Assembly (NCBI GenBank): GCA_946611195.1
Contig: CAMODB010000006.1
Coordinates: 1 to 54,036, forward strand
Direction: 5' to 3'
Source of the DNA: an uncultured Bacillota bacterium
GTDB taxonomy: Bacteria; Bacillota_I; Bacilli_A; ML615J-28; CAG-313
DNA: 54,036 nucleotides
Shown here: positions 1-8,708 of the stretch, piece by piece
How the letters are laid out: each line of letters starts with the position of its first letter
Position numbering within the stretch: position 1 is the stretch's first letter
Translations under genes and position numbers: made by a program
The notes under the pieces: model-generated
Databases searched by the model: none
What the model saw: only the letters and a program-made list of their open reading frames with translations
Told to the model about the DNA's origin: nothing

Positions 1-39
1 GATTAATCCTCCACACATTTTACATTTTATTTGTGGCAT
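1..39 (-). CDS. 5' end (first 13 codons) of a second zinc-ribbon/TIR-type paralog, truncated by the window edge
   Basis: Minus-strand ATG at 39-37 encodes MPQIKCKMCGGLI, identical to the start of the 53..2023 gene, with the same RBS region. Confidence 0.8.
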   Translation of the reverse strand, partial: MPQIKCKMCGGLI

Positions 40-55
40 AAATTCTTACCCCTTA
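1..55. repeat. Direct repeat copy A (identical to 1985-2039), covering stop codon, RBS and N-terminal codons
   Basis: Base-for-base match of 1-55 to 1985-2039; diverges at 56/2040; left limit is cut by the window. Confidence 0.97.
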
Positions 56-2023
56 AGATACATAAACAATTACTAATATTAATGCTACCAAAATAAGAAA
101 TATAATTCCTGCTGAAATTAAACCAACATGTATTTTTTGTTTTAAATCTTCAGAGGATAGTATTAATTCATTAGTCATATTTTCTAATGTTTCTTTAGAA
201 TTATCAATCTCAATTAATTTTTTTTGTAATTCTTCATCTTTATTTATAATAATTCTTTCTTCACGCGTTATTGAATTAATACCTTCAAGTGTCTTTTTCT
301 TAAATGACAATTCAGACTTGCCTAAGGCTTTTTTACAGTTATCTGCTAGTTTTGTTATTTTATCAGTAACTATATTTTTTTTGCATATATCTCTCATTTC
401 TTCGGCTTTTTTAATATCAAATACTTTTTCTAAGTATTTTAATGCAAATTCCCAATTATGAGCATTATAAGCTTTGACCCCATTTTCATAATAAATCTTT
501 TGTTTATCTTTTAGTTTTTCTTTAACTTCTTGTTCTAATTTTTTTGATTCATCATCATTACAACGCGATAAATATTCTAAAGCATTAGAATAGTTACCAG
601 AATTATAATCTATTTTTGCAAGATATTTATAGTAATAATTGAAGGAACCAACACAATTATTTTCTAACTTTTGATACTTATTTGATTTTTCAAGATTTCT
701 GAATCGAGTATATAATGCATTAAGTTCATCAATATAGACGTGATGATTTTCAGTAAAATCGTTAAGTTTATTGTAGATATCATTTAAATTTGTATGAATT
801 GAATTTTCTTTTTGAATATCTTCTAATTTTGCTTTAAGTTCGGGATCTGCATATCTTAAAGTTCTTAAGAATTTTCGATTTGAGCTTAAGTCTTCATTTG
901 TATAATATAGATCATTCAATTTTTTACAATCACATTCAACTATAACATATAATAAATATGCTTTTGTACATTCAGGATCAATCGATAAAATTTCATCTAA
1001 TAAACGCATTGCTTTTTTATTATCTTCATCTTCGATTAAAATCTCTACTCTTTTCAACATCGAATTGATTGTTTTTAAGGTTTCAGTATCTACACCTTCA
1101 AAGTTTGTGATTTCTTCTTTTTTATTTCGATTGAATATTTTATCTATTCCTCGAAGTAAATCTTGTAAGAAGCCTAATTTATTTAAATCTTGAGCTTGAA
1201 ATGATAATAATTCTTCTGGAAGTTCATACGCATCCATGTCTTTATAACATGGTATGATATATTTCTTTTCATCGTTCTTTAAAAAACTTAAATATCTTGA
1301 CCACTCATTCTTTACCCATACTGCTTCATAATATTCTGGTTTTGTTCCTATTACTAACATTACTTTTGATGATTTTAAAGCGGCATAGATATATGGTTCA
1401 TATTGTGATCCTAGCTTTGATTCCAAACTTATTCTTGAAAAGAATACTCGATATTTATTTTTTGTTAATTCTTGATATATATCTTGAGCGATTACTGAAT
1501 CTCTTGTTCTTTTCCCGTTCTCATCATTTTCTTTATAACAAATAAAAATATCATATGGCTCTTCATTTACTGATATCGCTAATATTCCTTTTTGAATATT
1601 ATTAATTACTTCAGCTTCTTCTTGATAAAGATTTCTCGCTATGACATCAGCACATTCGATAGCTTGTTTGTAATCATAATCTTCAAAGATTGGTGTTGAT
1701 TGAGTTCGATGACAAGTAGGTATTTTCTTTCCCGTCTTTGGATCATCTACATATTCAATACCATATCGACATAATACAATTCCCCAATGGGCTTCACTAT
1801 CCTTAGGATTTTCCGAAATAATATTTTCATATGTTAATAACGCTTTATCAAATTCATTACGTAATCTTAAATTATTAGCACGATTATGTAATGTCATTAA
1901 TTTATCATTATCTTTTATCTTAGGAACTGTTTGTGTTGTGCCACAAAATTCACATTCACAAACACTCTGATTATCCACTAATTGGATTAATCCTCCACAC
2001 ATTTTACATTTTATTTGTGGCAT
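53..2023 (-). CDS. TIR-domain protein: N-terminal zinc ribbon, TPR-like helices, TIR domain, C-terminal TM helix
   Basis: CKMC...CEFC zinc ribbon; TIR motif YDIFICYKE ... RVFFSRISLESKLGSQYEPYIYAALKSSKVMLVIGTKPEYYEAVWVKNEWSRYL; C-terminal hydrophobic GLISAGIIFLILVALILVIVYVS. Confidence 0.9.
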   Translation of the reverse strand: MPQIKCKMCGGLIQLVDNQSVCECEFCGTTQTVPKIKDNDKLMTLHNRANNLRLRNEFDKALLTYENIISENPKDSEAHWGIVLCRYGIEYVDDPKTGKKIPTCHRTQSTPIFEDYDYKQAIECADVIARNLYQEEAEVINNIQKGILAISVNEEPYDIFICYKENDENGKRTRDSVIAQDIYQELTKNKYRVFFSRISLESKLGSQYEPYIYAALKSSKVMLVIGTKPEYYEAVWVKNEWSRYLSFLKNDEKKYIIPCYKDMDAYELPEELLSFQAQDLNKLGFLQDLLRGIDKIFNRNKKEEITNFEGVDTETLKTINSMLKRVEILIEDEDNKKAMRLLDEILSIDPECTKAYLLYVIVECDCKKLNDLYYTNEDLSSNRKFLRTLRYADPELKAKLEDIQKENSIHTNLNDIYNKLNDFTENHHVYIDELNALYTRFRNLEKSNKYQKLENNCVGSFNYYYKYLAKIDYNSGNYSNALEYLSRCNDDESKKLEQEVKEKLKDKQKIYYENGVKAYNAHNWEFALKYLEKVFDIKKAEEMRDICKKNIVTDKITKLADNCKKALGKSELSFKKKTLEGINSITREERIIINKDEELQKKLIEIDNSKETLENMTNELILSSEDLKQKIHVGLISAGIIFLILVALILVIVYVS

Positions 2024-2039
2024 AAATTCTTACCCCTTA
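1985..2039. repeat. Direct repeat copy B
   Basis: Identical to 1-55. Confidence 0.97.
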
Positions 2040-2735
2040 TTTGTTCATTTTACAAATAATATTTCTCTCATTAACAAGTTTTTGTAATTGTTCTATATAT
2101 TGTTCAAATAAATTATAATCACCTGTATTATAAGCATTTTTCAACATTAAATATGTTTTGTTAATTTCATCTTCAATGTCTATTAATTTATCATCAGATA
2201 CTGGATCAGAATAAATAACTAATTCATATAAATCATTTATTTTCTTTTGTAAAGGTTGATAATCGTAACTAGCCATGAATACTTTAAAATCATTTTTTAA
2301 ATTATCCATTAAGGATGTTGTTACATTTAATTTTTCATCTTGTCTTTCGACTTCTTCTTTAACACCAGTTGTGATAAAGATACCAATTAGAACAAAAACA
2401 ATAAAGATAATTGGAACTATAATACTTAAAATAGTTGGAATATTATAATAAATATTTAAGATAAAGATAGCAAGATTATAAAGAAGCGAAATTATTAAAT
2501 AAATAATACTTACTTTTAAAATTGGTAATCCATATACTTTGCTTTTTAATGTTTCATTTTTAAAGAATACTAAATAGAAAACATAAATTTGAAATAAGAA
2601 AGCTATTGCGGCAAAAACATAATTTAATGCAAAAACTGTTTTATTTTGTTGAACAACTGGAATCAAGAAATAACAAAGTGTATAAGCTAACAATAATAAA
2701 ACTATTGATAAAGAAGTTCTTAATAAATTTTTCAT
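2037..2735 (-). CDS. Membrane protein with about four N-terminal TM helices and a cytoplasmic helical C-terminal domain
   Basis: Hydrophobic segments in the first ~125 aa, then charged helical tail; packed between SPFH and TIR genes. Confidence 0.8.
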   Translation of the reverse strand: MKNLLRTSLSIVLLLLAYTLCYFLIPVVQQNKTVFALNYVFAAIAFLFQIYVFYLVFFKNETLKSKVYGLPILKVSIIYLIISLLYNLAIFILNIYYNIPTILSIIVPIIFIVFVLIGIFITTGVKEEVERQDEKLNVTTSLMDNLKNDFKVFMASYDYQPLQKKINDLYELVIYSDPVSDDKLIDIEDEINKTYLMLKNAYNTGDYNLFEQYIEQLQKLVNERNIICKMNK

Positions 2736-2737
2736 TA

Positions 2738-4165
2738 TTATTCTCCTTTCTTCTTACCACATAATGGACAGAATAATGTTGTTATTCCTTTATTACCACA
2801 ACTGCAATCCCAGCTATCATTATTCTTTTCTATTTGTTGTTTAGGTGTTCCACAATTTGGACAGAATGGTGTAGTAAGTTTGACATGACAGTTAGGGCAT
2901 TCCCATTCATCATTATTTACATTACTAACTACTTCTTTTCCTGCTTCAATTCCTTGTGATGCAGTATTAGACATTGCGCCTTTAACTTGATTTACTACTT
3001 CACTCATTACGCCAACACCTACGCCAACACCTACCATAGAATTAACAGCTCCAACTGTTGAAGCAGAACCACCACCTGTATTTGATGCAGCTGCTTCCGC
3101 AACTCTTCTTTGCGTTTCTTGTTGATATGTGTAACCTTTCATTCTCATTTCTGCGGCTTCTGCTTCTGCTTTCATCTTATAAGCTTGTGCTTCAGCTTGA
3201 GCGGCAATAAGTTGTTCTTGAGCTCCTGTTTGGGCTTCGACAATCTTTCTTTCTTGTTTTGCTTCGGCTTCTGCTTTAAGAATTCTTTCTTGTTGAACTC
3301 TTAAATACCTTTCCGCATATTGCTGTTTTAGACGAATGAAATTAGGATCATCATCAGGTGTAACAATAGTTGTAATATAGAATTCTGGCATTATTAAACC
3401 ATAATCAGCTAAAGCTAGATTAATCTTTTCTTTAATGATGATTGATAAATCTTCTAAATATTCATCAACTTCTAGAATATTAATATCATTTTCTCTAATT
3501 GTTTTAGCTAAAAAAGTTTTAACTTTATTTATTACTAAAGCTTTGAATTTACTATTCATTGTTTTAGTACTAAAATCATTACCTAAAATTTCTGATTGAT
3601 TTAAACCATTCGCTGTACCAACAAGTTTAACTAATAATTTACGAGAATTTTCTACTCTTAAATTAAATTCACCAGAAGCTCCTAATTCTAGATGTAAACC
3701 AGAAATTGGATCAAACATTCTTACTTTGGAATCGGTACCCCATTTGATTCCCATTTGCGTTACTAAATTTATATAATAAATTTCCGTATGGAAAATTGTT
3801 TCTTTGCCAGTTGGAATCTTATATAATTCTTTTAATAATGGGATGTTTTGTGTTTCAAGTGTATAACGACCAGGACCAAATAAATCTAAAGCTTTTCCAT
3901 CTTTAAAGAAAATAGCTTCTTGTGATTCATGGACAATAAGTTGGGATCCAGTATTGAAATCTTCAATTGGATGTTTCCAAATAAAGACATCATTTGGTCC
4001 TTCATATTTAATTACTGATATAAGGCCTTTCTTTTCCATCGCTTTTTTGCTAAGAGCAGCACCTACATCAACACGTTTTTTACAAATAGGGCATTCAATA
4101 AATGTGCTATTTGATGAAACGCTAATTTCACAACCACAATCTGGACATTTAATTAATTCTGACAT
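2738..4165 (-). CDS. SPFH/Band-7 domain protein (YdjI / 'virion core protein'-like) with N-terminal and two C-terminal zinc ribbons
   Basis: CPDC...CPIC N-terminus; SPFH-type core; AEAEAKQERKIVEAQ..QAEAQAYKMKAEAEAAEM coiled coil; C-terminal CPNC..CPNCG and CSCG..CPLCG. Confidence 0.85.
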   Translation of the reverse strand: MSELIKCPDCGCEISVSSNSTFIECPICKKRVDVGAALSKKAMEKKGLISVIKYEGPNDVFIWKHPIEDFNTGSQLIVHESQEAIFFKDGKALDLFGPGRYTLETQNIPLLKELYKIPTGKETIFHTEIYYINLVTQMGIKWGTDSKVRMFDPISGLHLELGASGEFNLRVENSRKLLVKLVGTANGLNQSEILGNDFSTKTMNSKFKALVINKVKTFLAKTIRENDINILEVDEYLEDLSIIIKEKINLALADYGLIMPEFYITTIVTPDDDPNFIRLKQQYAERYLRVQQERILKAEAEAKQERKIVEAQTGAQEQLIAAQAEAQAYKMKAEAEAAEMRMKGYTYQQETQRRVAEAAASNTGGGSASTVGAVNSMVGVGVGVGVMSEVVNQVKGAMSNTASQGIEAGKEVVSNVNNDEWECPNCHVKLTTPFCPNCGTPKQQIEKNNDSWDCSCGNKGITTLFCPLCGKKKGE

Positions 4166-4359
4166 TATTCACTTACCTCAATTTCTATATTTTCTACTGC
4201 AAATTCTAAACAAGTAACAATTATTTCTGTTCTTGTTCTTCCTGTATCGTTAGATATTTTATCAATTTTACTTAATAAATCATTATTTAATCTAATTGAT
4301 ACAAGAGACGAGTCACCCTTATAGGGTTTAGAATGTATAATTAATTTTTTATCTCCCAT
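4165..4359 (-). CDS. Small ribbon-helix-helix (CopG/Arc-like) DNA-binding protein
   Basis: 64 aa with RHH pattern SLVSIRLNNDLLSKIDKISNDTGRTRTEIIVTCLEFAVENI; TAATG overlap with the SPFH gene. Confidence 0.75.
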   Translation of the reverse strand: MGDKKLIIHSKPYKGDSSLVSIRLNNDLLSKIDKISNDTGRTRTEIIVTCLEFAVENIEIEVSE

Positions 4360-4379
4360 GTTTACCTCTCTATTTAAAA

Positions 4380-4413
4380 ATACATTTGCAATACTATTGT
4401 ATTACAAATGTAT
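4380..4413. promoter_or_regulatory. Near-perfect palindrome, candidate RHH operator
   Basis: ATACATTTGCAATAC-TATT-GTATTACAAATGTAT: 15-bp arms with one mismatch, 4-bp spacer. Confidence 0.8.
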
Positions 4414-4424
4414 TATTATTTCAA
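4396..4424 (-). promoter_or_regulatory. Sigma-A-type promoter for the RHH-SPFH-TM-TIR operon
   Basis: Minus strand TTGAAA (4424-4419), 17 bp, TACAAT (4401-4396); -10 lies inside the palindrome. Confidence 0.7.
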
Positions 4425-4434
4425 ATATAATGCT

Positions 4435-5520
4435 TTAATCTTGCCAATTAGCTAAAATCATATTGGCTAGACATGCTCTAACACGCATATGCTTAGTATT
4501 ATTTCTAGTTGGATGAACACGATTTGATAAAAGAACAAAACCTAAATTTCGATCTCGATCAATCCAAATATTAGTACCAGTAAAACCAGTATGAAGAATT
4601 GAATTATCGGATATATAATCTCCGGCATTCGAGAAAGTTTCATGAGCTTGCCAACCTAGATTACGAGCTTTGACAGGGATTACACCAATACTATCGAATT
4701 CAGATATTTGACGTTTAAACATTAAATCAACGGTTTGTTTACTTATGATTTCTTGACCATCTAAAGTACCATTATTTAAAATCATTTTGATAAAACGGCT
4801 GGCATCCATTACTGTTGAGAATAATCCGGCATGACCAGCCACTCCTCCTAACGCAAAGCTTGTTTCATCATGCACATAGCCTTTAACATAACCATGATAA
4901 CTTTCATCATCACGATATTCAGTAGCAGCACAACGTTCTTTATCGTTTGGAAGATATCCTGTATCAACCATTTTAAGGGGTTCAAAGATATTCTTTTTCG
5001 CATAATCATTTAATTTTAAGCCACTAACGATTTCGACAATTTTACCAAGAATTATAAAATTAATATCGGAATAAACAATTTTACTACCTGGCTTGAACAT
5101 TAATTCAACTTGATAAATTTTATCCCATATATCTTTTTCTTTAGCTATATCTTTTCTACCTGGTACTCCTTCTGGTAGTCCTGAACAATGAGTCATTAAA
5201 TGCCAAATTGTTAATTCATCATGTTTGAAATTAGGTAGGTAATAATTTATTTTATCAAATAAACGAATCTTGCCTTGTTCTAATAATTGCATGATACAAG
5301 TAGTAGTACATACTACTTTTGTTAATGATGCCATATCATAAATGGTGTCAATTTTATTTTCTTTTTTTTCAGGATATAATTCTTGATATCCTACATAACC
5401 ACTATAGATTTTATCTTTAGTGATAAAAGCATAGGTAGCACCGGGAAAAGCTCCATCACGAACGGCATCATTTAAAATTTCTTCAATTTTTTCTTTAATA
5501 TTATTTGAATTTAATAACAT
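4435..5520 (-). CDS. Serine hydrolase of the class C beta-lactamase/esterase family
   Basis: SLTK (SxxK), YSD (YxN-like), HTGFTG (KTG-like). Internal Met at 5520 preferred over the ORF start at 5538, which overlaps tyrS further. Confidence 0.85.
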   Translation of the reverse strand: MLLNSNNIKEKIEEILNDAVRDGAFPGATYAFITKDKIYSGYVGYQELYPEKKENKIDTIYDMASLTKVVCTTTCIMQLLEQGKIRLFDKINYYLPNFKHDELTIWHLMTHCSGLPEGVPGRKDIAKEKDIWDKIYQVELMFKPGSKIVYSDINFIILGKIVEIVSGLKLNDYAKKNIFEPLKMVDTGYLPNDKERCAATEYRDDESYHGYVKGYVHDETSFALGGVAGHAGLFSTVMDASRFIKMILNNGTLDGQEIISKQTVDLMFKRQISEFDSIGVIPVKARNLGWQAHETFSNAGDYISDNSILHTGFTGTNIWIDRDRNLGFVLLSNRVHPTRNNTKHMRVRACLANMILANWQD

Positions 5521-6733
5521 AATAATTCTTCTTTCCACGTCTTATGATTAATAAATTATCACAAATACAATCATCTTTAGTTAAGACCTTATTTAGATCT
5601 TTAACGATTTCTCCATTAATCATAACGCCACCACCATTAATAAAATCACGAGCTTCACGATTTGATTTACTAGCGCCAACTAAAGTTAAAGCATTAATAA
5701 GACCAATTTCACTGTCTACTTCCGCAGTAGGTAAGCCTTCAAAGCCCATTCTGATTTCTTCACTACTTAAGTCTTTGATATTACCACTAAATAAAGATTC
5801 TGAAACTCTTAAAGCTTGTTCGTAAGCAGCATCGCCATGAATCATAATTGTCATTTCTTTTGCGAGAGCTTTTTGGGCTACTCTTAAATGTGGACTTTCT
5901 TTAAAGCTTAATTCGATTTCTTCAATTTCTTCTTTTGTTAAGAAAGTGAATTGTTTTAATTCTTTAATAACATCAGCATCTGGTGTATTTAACCAAAATT
6001 GATAGAAAGCATAAGGTGAAGTTTTCTTTGGATCAAGCCATACTGTACCAGATTCTGATTTGCCAAATTTTGTACCATCACTCTTCATGAAGAGTGGTGC
6101 TGTAAACCCTCCAGCAAATACTTCTGTACCATGTAATTTACGAATTAATTCTAAGCCACTAGTAATATTACCCCATTGATCTTGACCACCAATTTGTAAG
6201 GTAACACCTTTTTCTTTAAATAAATGTTCAAAATCTAAAGCTTGTAAAATTTGATATGTGAATTCAGTATAAGAAATACCACTATCCAATCTTGATTTAA
6301 CTGTTTCTTTATTAATCATATAATTAACATTGAATAATTTACCATAATCACGAAGGAAGGTAATTAAATCAAGTTTGCCAATCCAATCATAATTATTAAC
6401 CATTTCACAATTAAAAAGATTTTTAACTTGTGCATATAAGCATTCCGCATTATGATTAATTTGTTCTTTAGTTAACATCTTTCTTTCAGCAGTTGGTTTA
6501 GGATCACCGATAAAGCCAGTACCTCCTCCAATTAAGAGAATAGGATGGTGTCCAGCTTTTTCTAATCTTTTAGCTAGGATAAAGACTAATAAATGGCCAA
6601 CATGTAAACTATCGCCAGTTGGATCAGTACCTAAATAGAATGTTTCGTTTCCGCCATTTATTTTATCTATTACACTTTCATCAGTTATATTATATACTAA
6701 ACCTCTATATTCTAATTCTTCATATAATGTCAT
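5501..6733 (-). CDS. tyrS: Tyrosyl-tRNA synthetase
   Basis: HVGHL (HIGH) and KFGKS motifs, TyrRS fold, C-terminal S4-like domain; T-box leader upstream. Confidence 0.96.
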   Translation of the reverse strand: MTLYEELEYRGLVYNITDESVIDKINGGNETFYLGTDPTGDSLHVGHLLVFILAKRLEKAGHHPILLIGGGTGFIGDPKPTAERKMLTKEQINHNAECLYAQVKNLFNCEMVNNYDWIGKLDLITFLRDYGKLFNVNYMINKETVKSRLDSGISYTEFTYQILQALDFEHLFKEKGVTLQIGGQDQWGNITSGLELIRKLHGTEVFAGGFTAPLFMKSDGTKFGKSESGTVWLDPKKTSPYAFYQFWLNTPDADVIKELKQFTFLTKEEIEEIELSFKESPHLRVAQKALAKEMTIMIHGDAAYEQALRVSESLFSGNIKDLSSEEIRMGFEGLPTAEVDSEIGLINALTLVGASKSNREARDFINGGGVMINGEIVKDLNKVLTKDDCICDNLLIIRRGKKNYYVIKFK

Positions 6734-6761
6734 TTCCTTTTCCTCTTTTCTAAATAAATAA

Positions 6762-6965
6762 AAACGCCCTTAAAGTATTAACTTTAAGGACGAAATTGCT
6801 TCCGCGGTACCACCTTAATTCTTAATATAGCTTATTAAAAATAATTATATTAAGCACTCAAAATAATTTATGAAGCAAGACTTTTTTATTCTTGCGTACC
6901 GTGTAATTCATTTTATAGCCAAGTTATTCTTTCACCAACCGAATAATCTCTACATTTCTATCTAT
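6762..6965 (-). ncRNA. T-box riboswitch (tyrS leader) with antiterminator and terminator
   Basis: Minus-strand AAGGTGGTACCGCGG at 6816-6802; terminator stem CGTCCTTAAAGT/ACTTTAAGGGCG + T-run at 6792-6762; upstream GGTTGGTGAAAGA segment; TAC triplets present. Confidence 0.92.
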
Positions 6966-6969
6966 AAAA

Positions 6970-8001
6970 CTACTTTGTGGATTCTCTCCATACAATGTTG
7001 TAATCAACATATTTCTTAACATCAATATTAACTGGTTCTTCTGATTGATTAGCATCAATTAATTCCATCAATAAATCCATCGCTGCTTCTCCTAAATCAA
7101 AGATAGGCGTATTAATACAAGTTAAAGATGGACGTGATAATTCAGAATAACGGGCATTTTGACAACCAATTACTTGAACATCATCAGGTACTTTTAAACC
7201 ACTATTGACAACCGCATTAACAAGAGAAGTTGCGATAGAATCACGAACAACAATTGCTACTTCTGGATGATCTTGTTCAAACATTTCTTTAAAGATAGTG
7301 GAATTAAGTTCTGGATTACCTGGAACATATTTTACTTCTGGAGTAAGTCCAGCTTCTTCCATAGCTTTCTTATAACCATTAATTTTTAAATCATTAACTA
7401 AATATTTACGAACAGTTGAGATAATCCAAATCTTCTTATTACCACGACTAATCATTTCTTTAGTTATTTCATATACAGCTTTAAAATAATTAATAGAAAC
7501 ACTTGGAACTTCTTCATCGTTACATTCAACACTAGTTAATACAACTGGAGCATAGCTCTTTTTAATTAAATCAATCTTTTCTTGGTTGATTTCATCATCA
7601 ACAAATAAGATACCATCAACTACGCTGGATAAAATAGTACTCCAGAATTCTTCTTCATTTTCTTCATTTGCGTCACCAGCATGATGAACAAATAAACGAA
7701 GTAGATAATTTCTTTTTTGTGCACAAGCTGCAATACCATCAACCATGCCGCCGATTGATGAACGAGCAAGTTCAGGAACAACTACCGCAACCGTTGTTGA
7801 TTTCGAGCTAGCTAAGGATTTAGCATTTAGATTAGGTTTATAGCCTTTTTCTTTAATAATTCTTTCAATTTTTTCTCTCGTTTCTTTTTTTACTTTTTCA
7901 GGATGATTAGTAACTCTCGATACGGTAGCTAAACTTACACCAGCCGCAAGAGCTACTTCCATAATCGTTGTCTGATTATTCATTTTGCTATCGATTTTCA
8001 T
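6970..8001 (-). CDS. LacI-family transcriptional regulator, CcpA-like
   Basis: HTH TIMEVALAAGVSLATVSRVTNHPEKVKKETREKI; periplasmic-binding-like effector domain. Confidence 0.9.
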   Translation of the reverse strand: MKIDSKMNNQTTIMEVALAAGVSLATVSRVTNHPEKVKKETREKIERIIKEKGYKPNLNAKSLASSKSTTVAVVVPELARSSIGGMVDGIAACAQKRNYLLRLFVHHAGDANEENEEEFWSTILSSVVDGILFVDDEINQEKIDLIKKSYAPVVLTSVECNDEEVPSVSINYFKAVYEITKEMISRGNKKIWIISTVRKYLVNDLKINGYKKAMEEAGLTPEVKYVPGNPELNSTIFKEMFEQDHPEVAIVVRDSIATSLVNAVVNSGLKVPDDVQVIGCQNARYSELSRPSLTCINTPIFDLGEAAMDLLMELIDANQSEEPVNIDVKKYVDYNIVWRESTK

Positions 8002-8143
8002 TATTTTTCTCCTTTCCCTTAAATTTTTATTCCTTTCCTACAAATACGATAGTATTATATCATACTTTAAATCTTTTTGCAAATGTTTTTATGAAAATTT
8101 TTTAAATTTTTCATATTTTTTACATTTTGTTTTCATAAAAAAA

Positions 8144-8172
8144 GACTGTTTAATAAAACAGTCATTTTTTTG
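8144..8172. terminator. Rho-independent terminator downstream of rplS
   Basis: GACTGTT ... AACAGTC stem flanked by A/T runs. Confidence 0.8.
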
Positions 8173-8175
8173 TGA

Positions 8176-8523
8176 TTAGTCTCTTCTTTCTTGAATACGA
8201 GATTGTTTTGCAGAAAGATTACGTACATAATTGATTTTAGCACGACGTACAACACCACGACGTGTAACTTCAATTTTAGCAACAAGTGGACTATGAACAG
8301 GGAATGTTCTTTCAACACCAACACCGGAAGAGATTTTACGAACTGTATAAGTTGCGCTAATTCCACCACCATTACGACCGATAACTAGGCCTTCGAATAC
8401 TTGGATTCTTTCCTTGTCGCCTTCTTTAATTCTTACGTGTACTCTAACTGTATCACCAGCACGGAATTCTGGAACATCATTTTTTAGATATTCATTAGTA
8501 ACCGCTTCAAGTAATTTACTCAT
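8176..8523 (-). CDS. rplS: 50S ribosomal protein L19
   Basis: [35 protein letters not shown]...[13 protein letters not shown]. Confidence 0.97.
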   Translation of the reverse strand: MSKLLEAVTNEYLKNDVPEFRAGDTVRVHVRIKEGDKERIQVFEGLVIGRNGGGISATYTVRKISSGVGVERTFPVHSPLVAKIEVTRRGVVRRAKINYVRNLSAKQSRIQERRD

Positions 8524-8622
8524 GTTTATACACTCCTTTATTATTCACCCAAAATTCATACTAACCATCATCTCTTAAGGTTACAGCGGAATAATGTGAT
8601 AGCTATTCTTTATAGCCTCTAT
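8524..8622 (-). ncRNA. Candidate L19 (rplS) 5' leader RNA
   Basis: ~100-nt structured leader (GGCTAT..ATAGCT and AACC..GGTT pairings) after a TTGAAA-17-TATAAT promoter; position fits L19 leader autoregulation. Confidence 0.5.
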
Positions 8623-8708
8623 ATTATATCATTATTGACTTACTTTTTCAATGATATTGCATAAGGAAAATAGAGTAAATAAATGAAATATTAAAAACAA
8701 TAAGCTAT

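Noticed and set aside
1297-1545. 82-aa plus-strand hydrophobic ORF within the TIR gene
   Set aside because: Antisense shadow ORF in an AT-rich coding region
8133-8372. 79-aa minus-strand ORF overlapping rplS in another frame
   Set aside because: Out-of-frame overlap with a clear ribosomal protein gene
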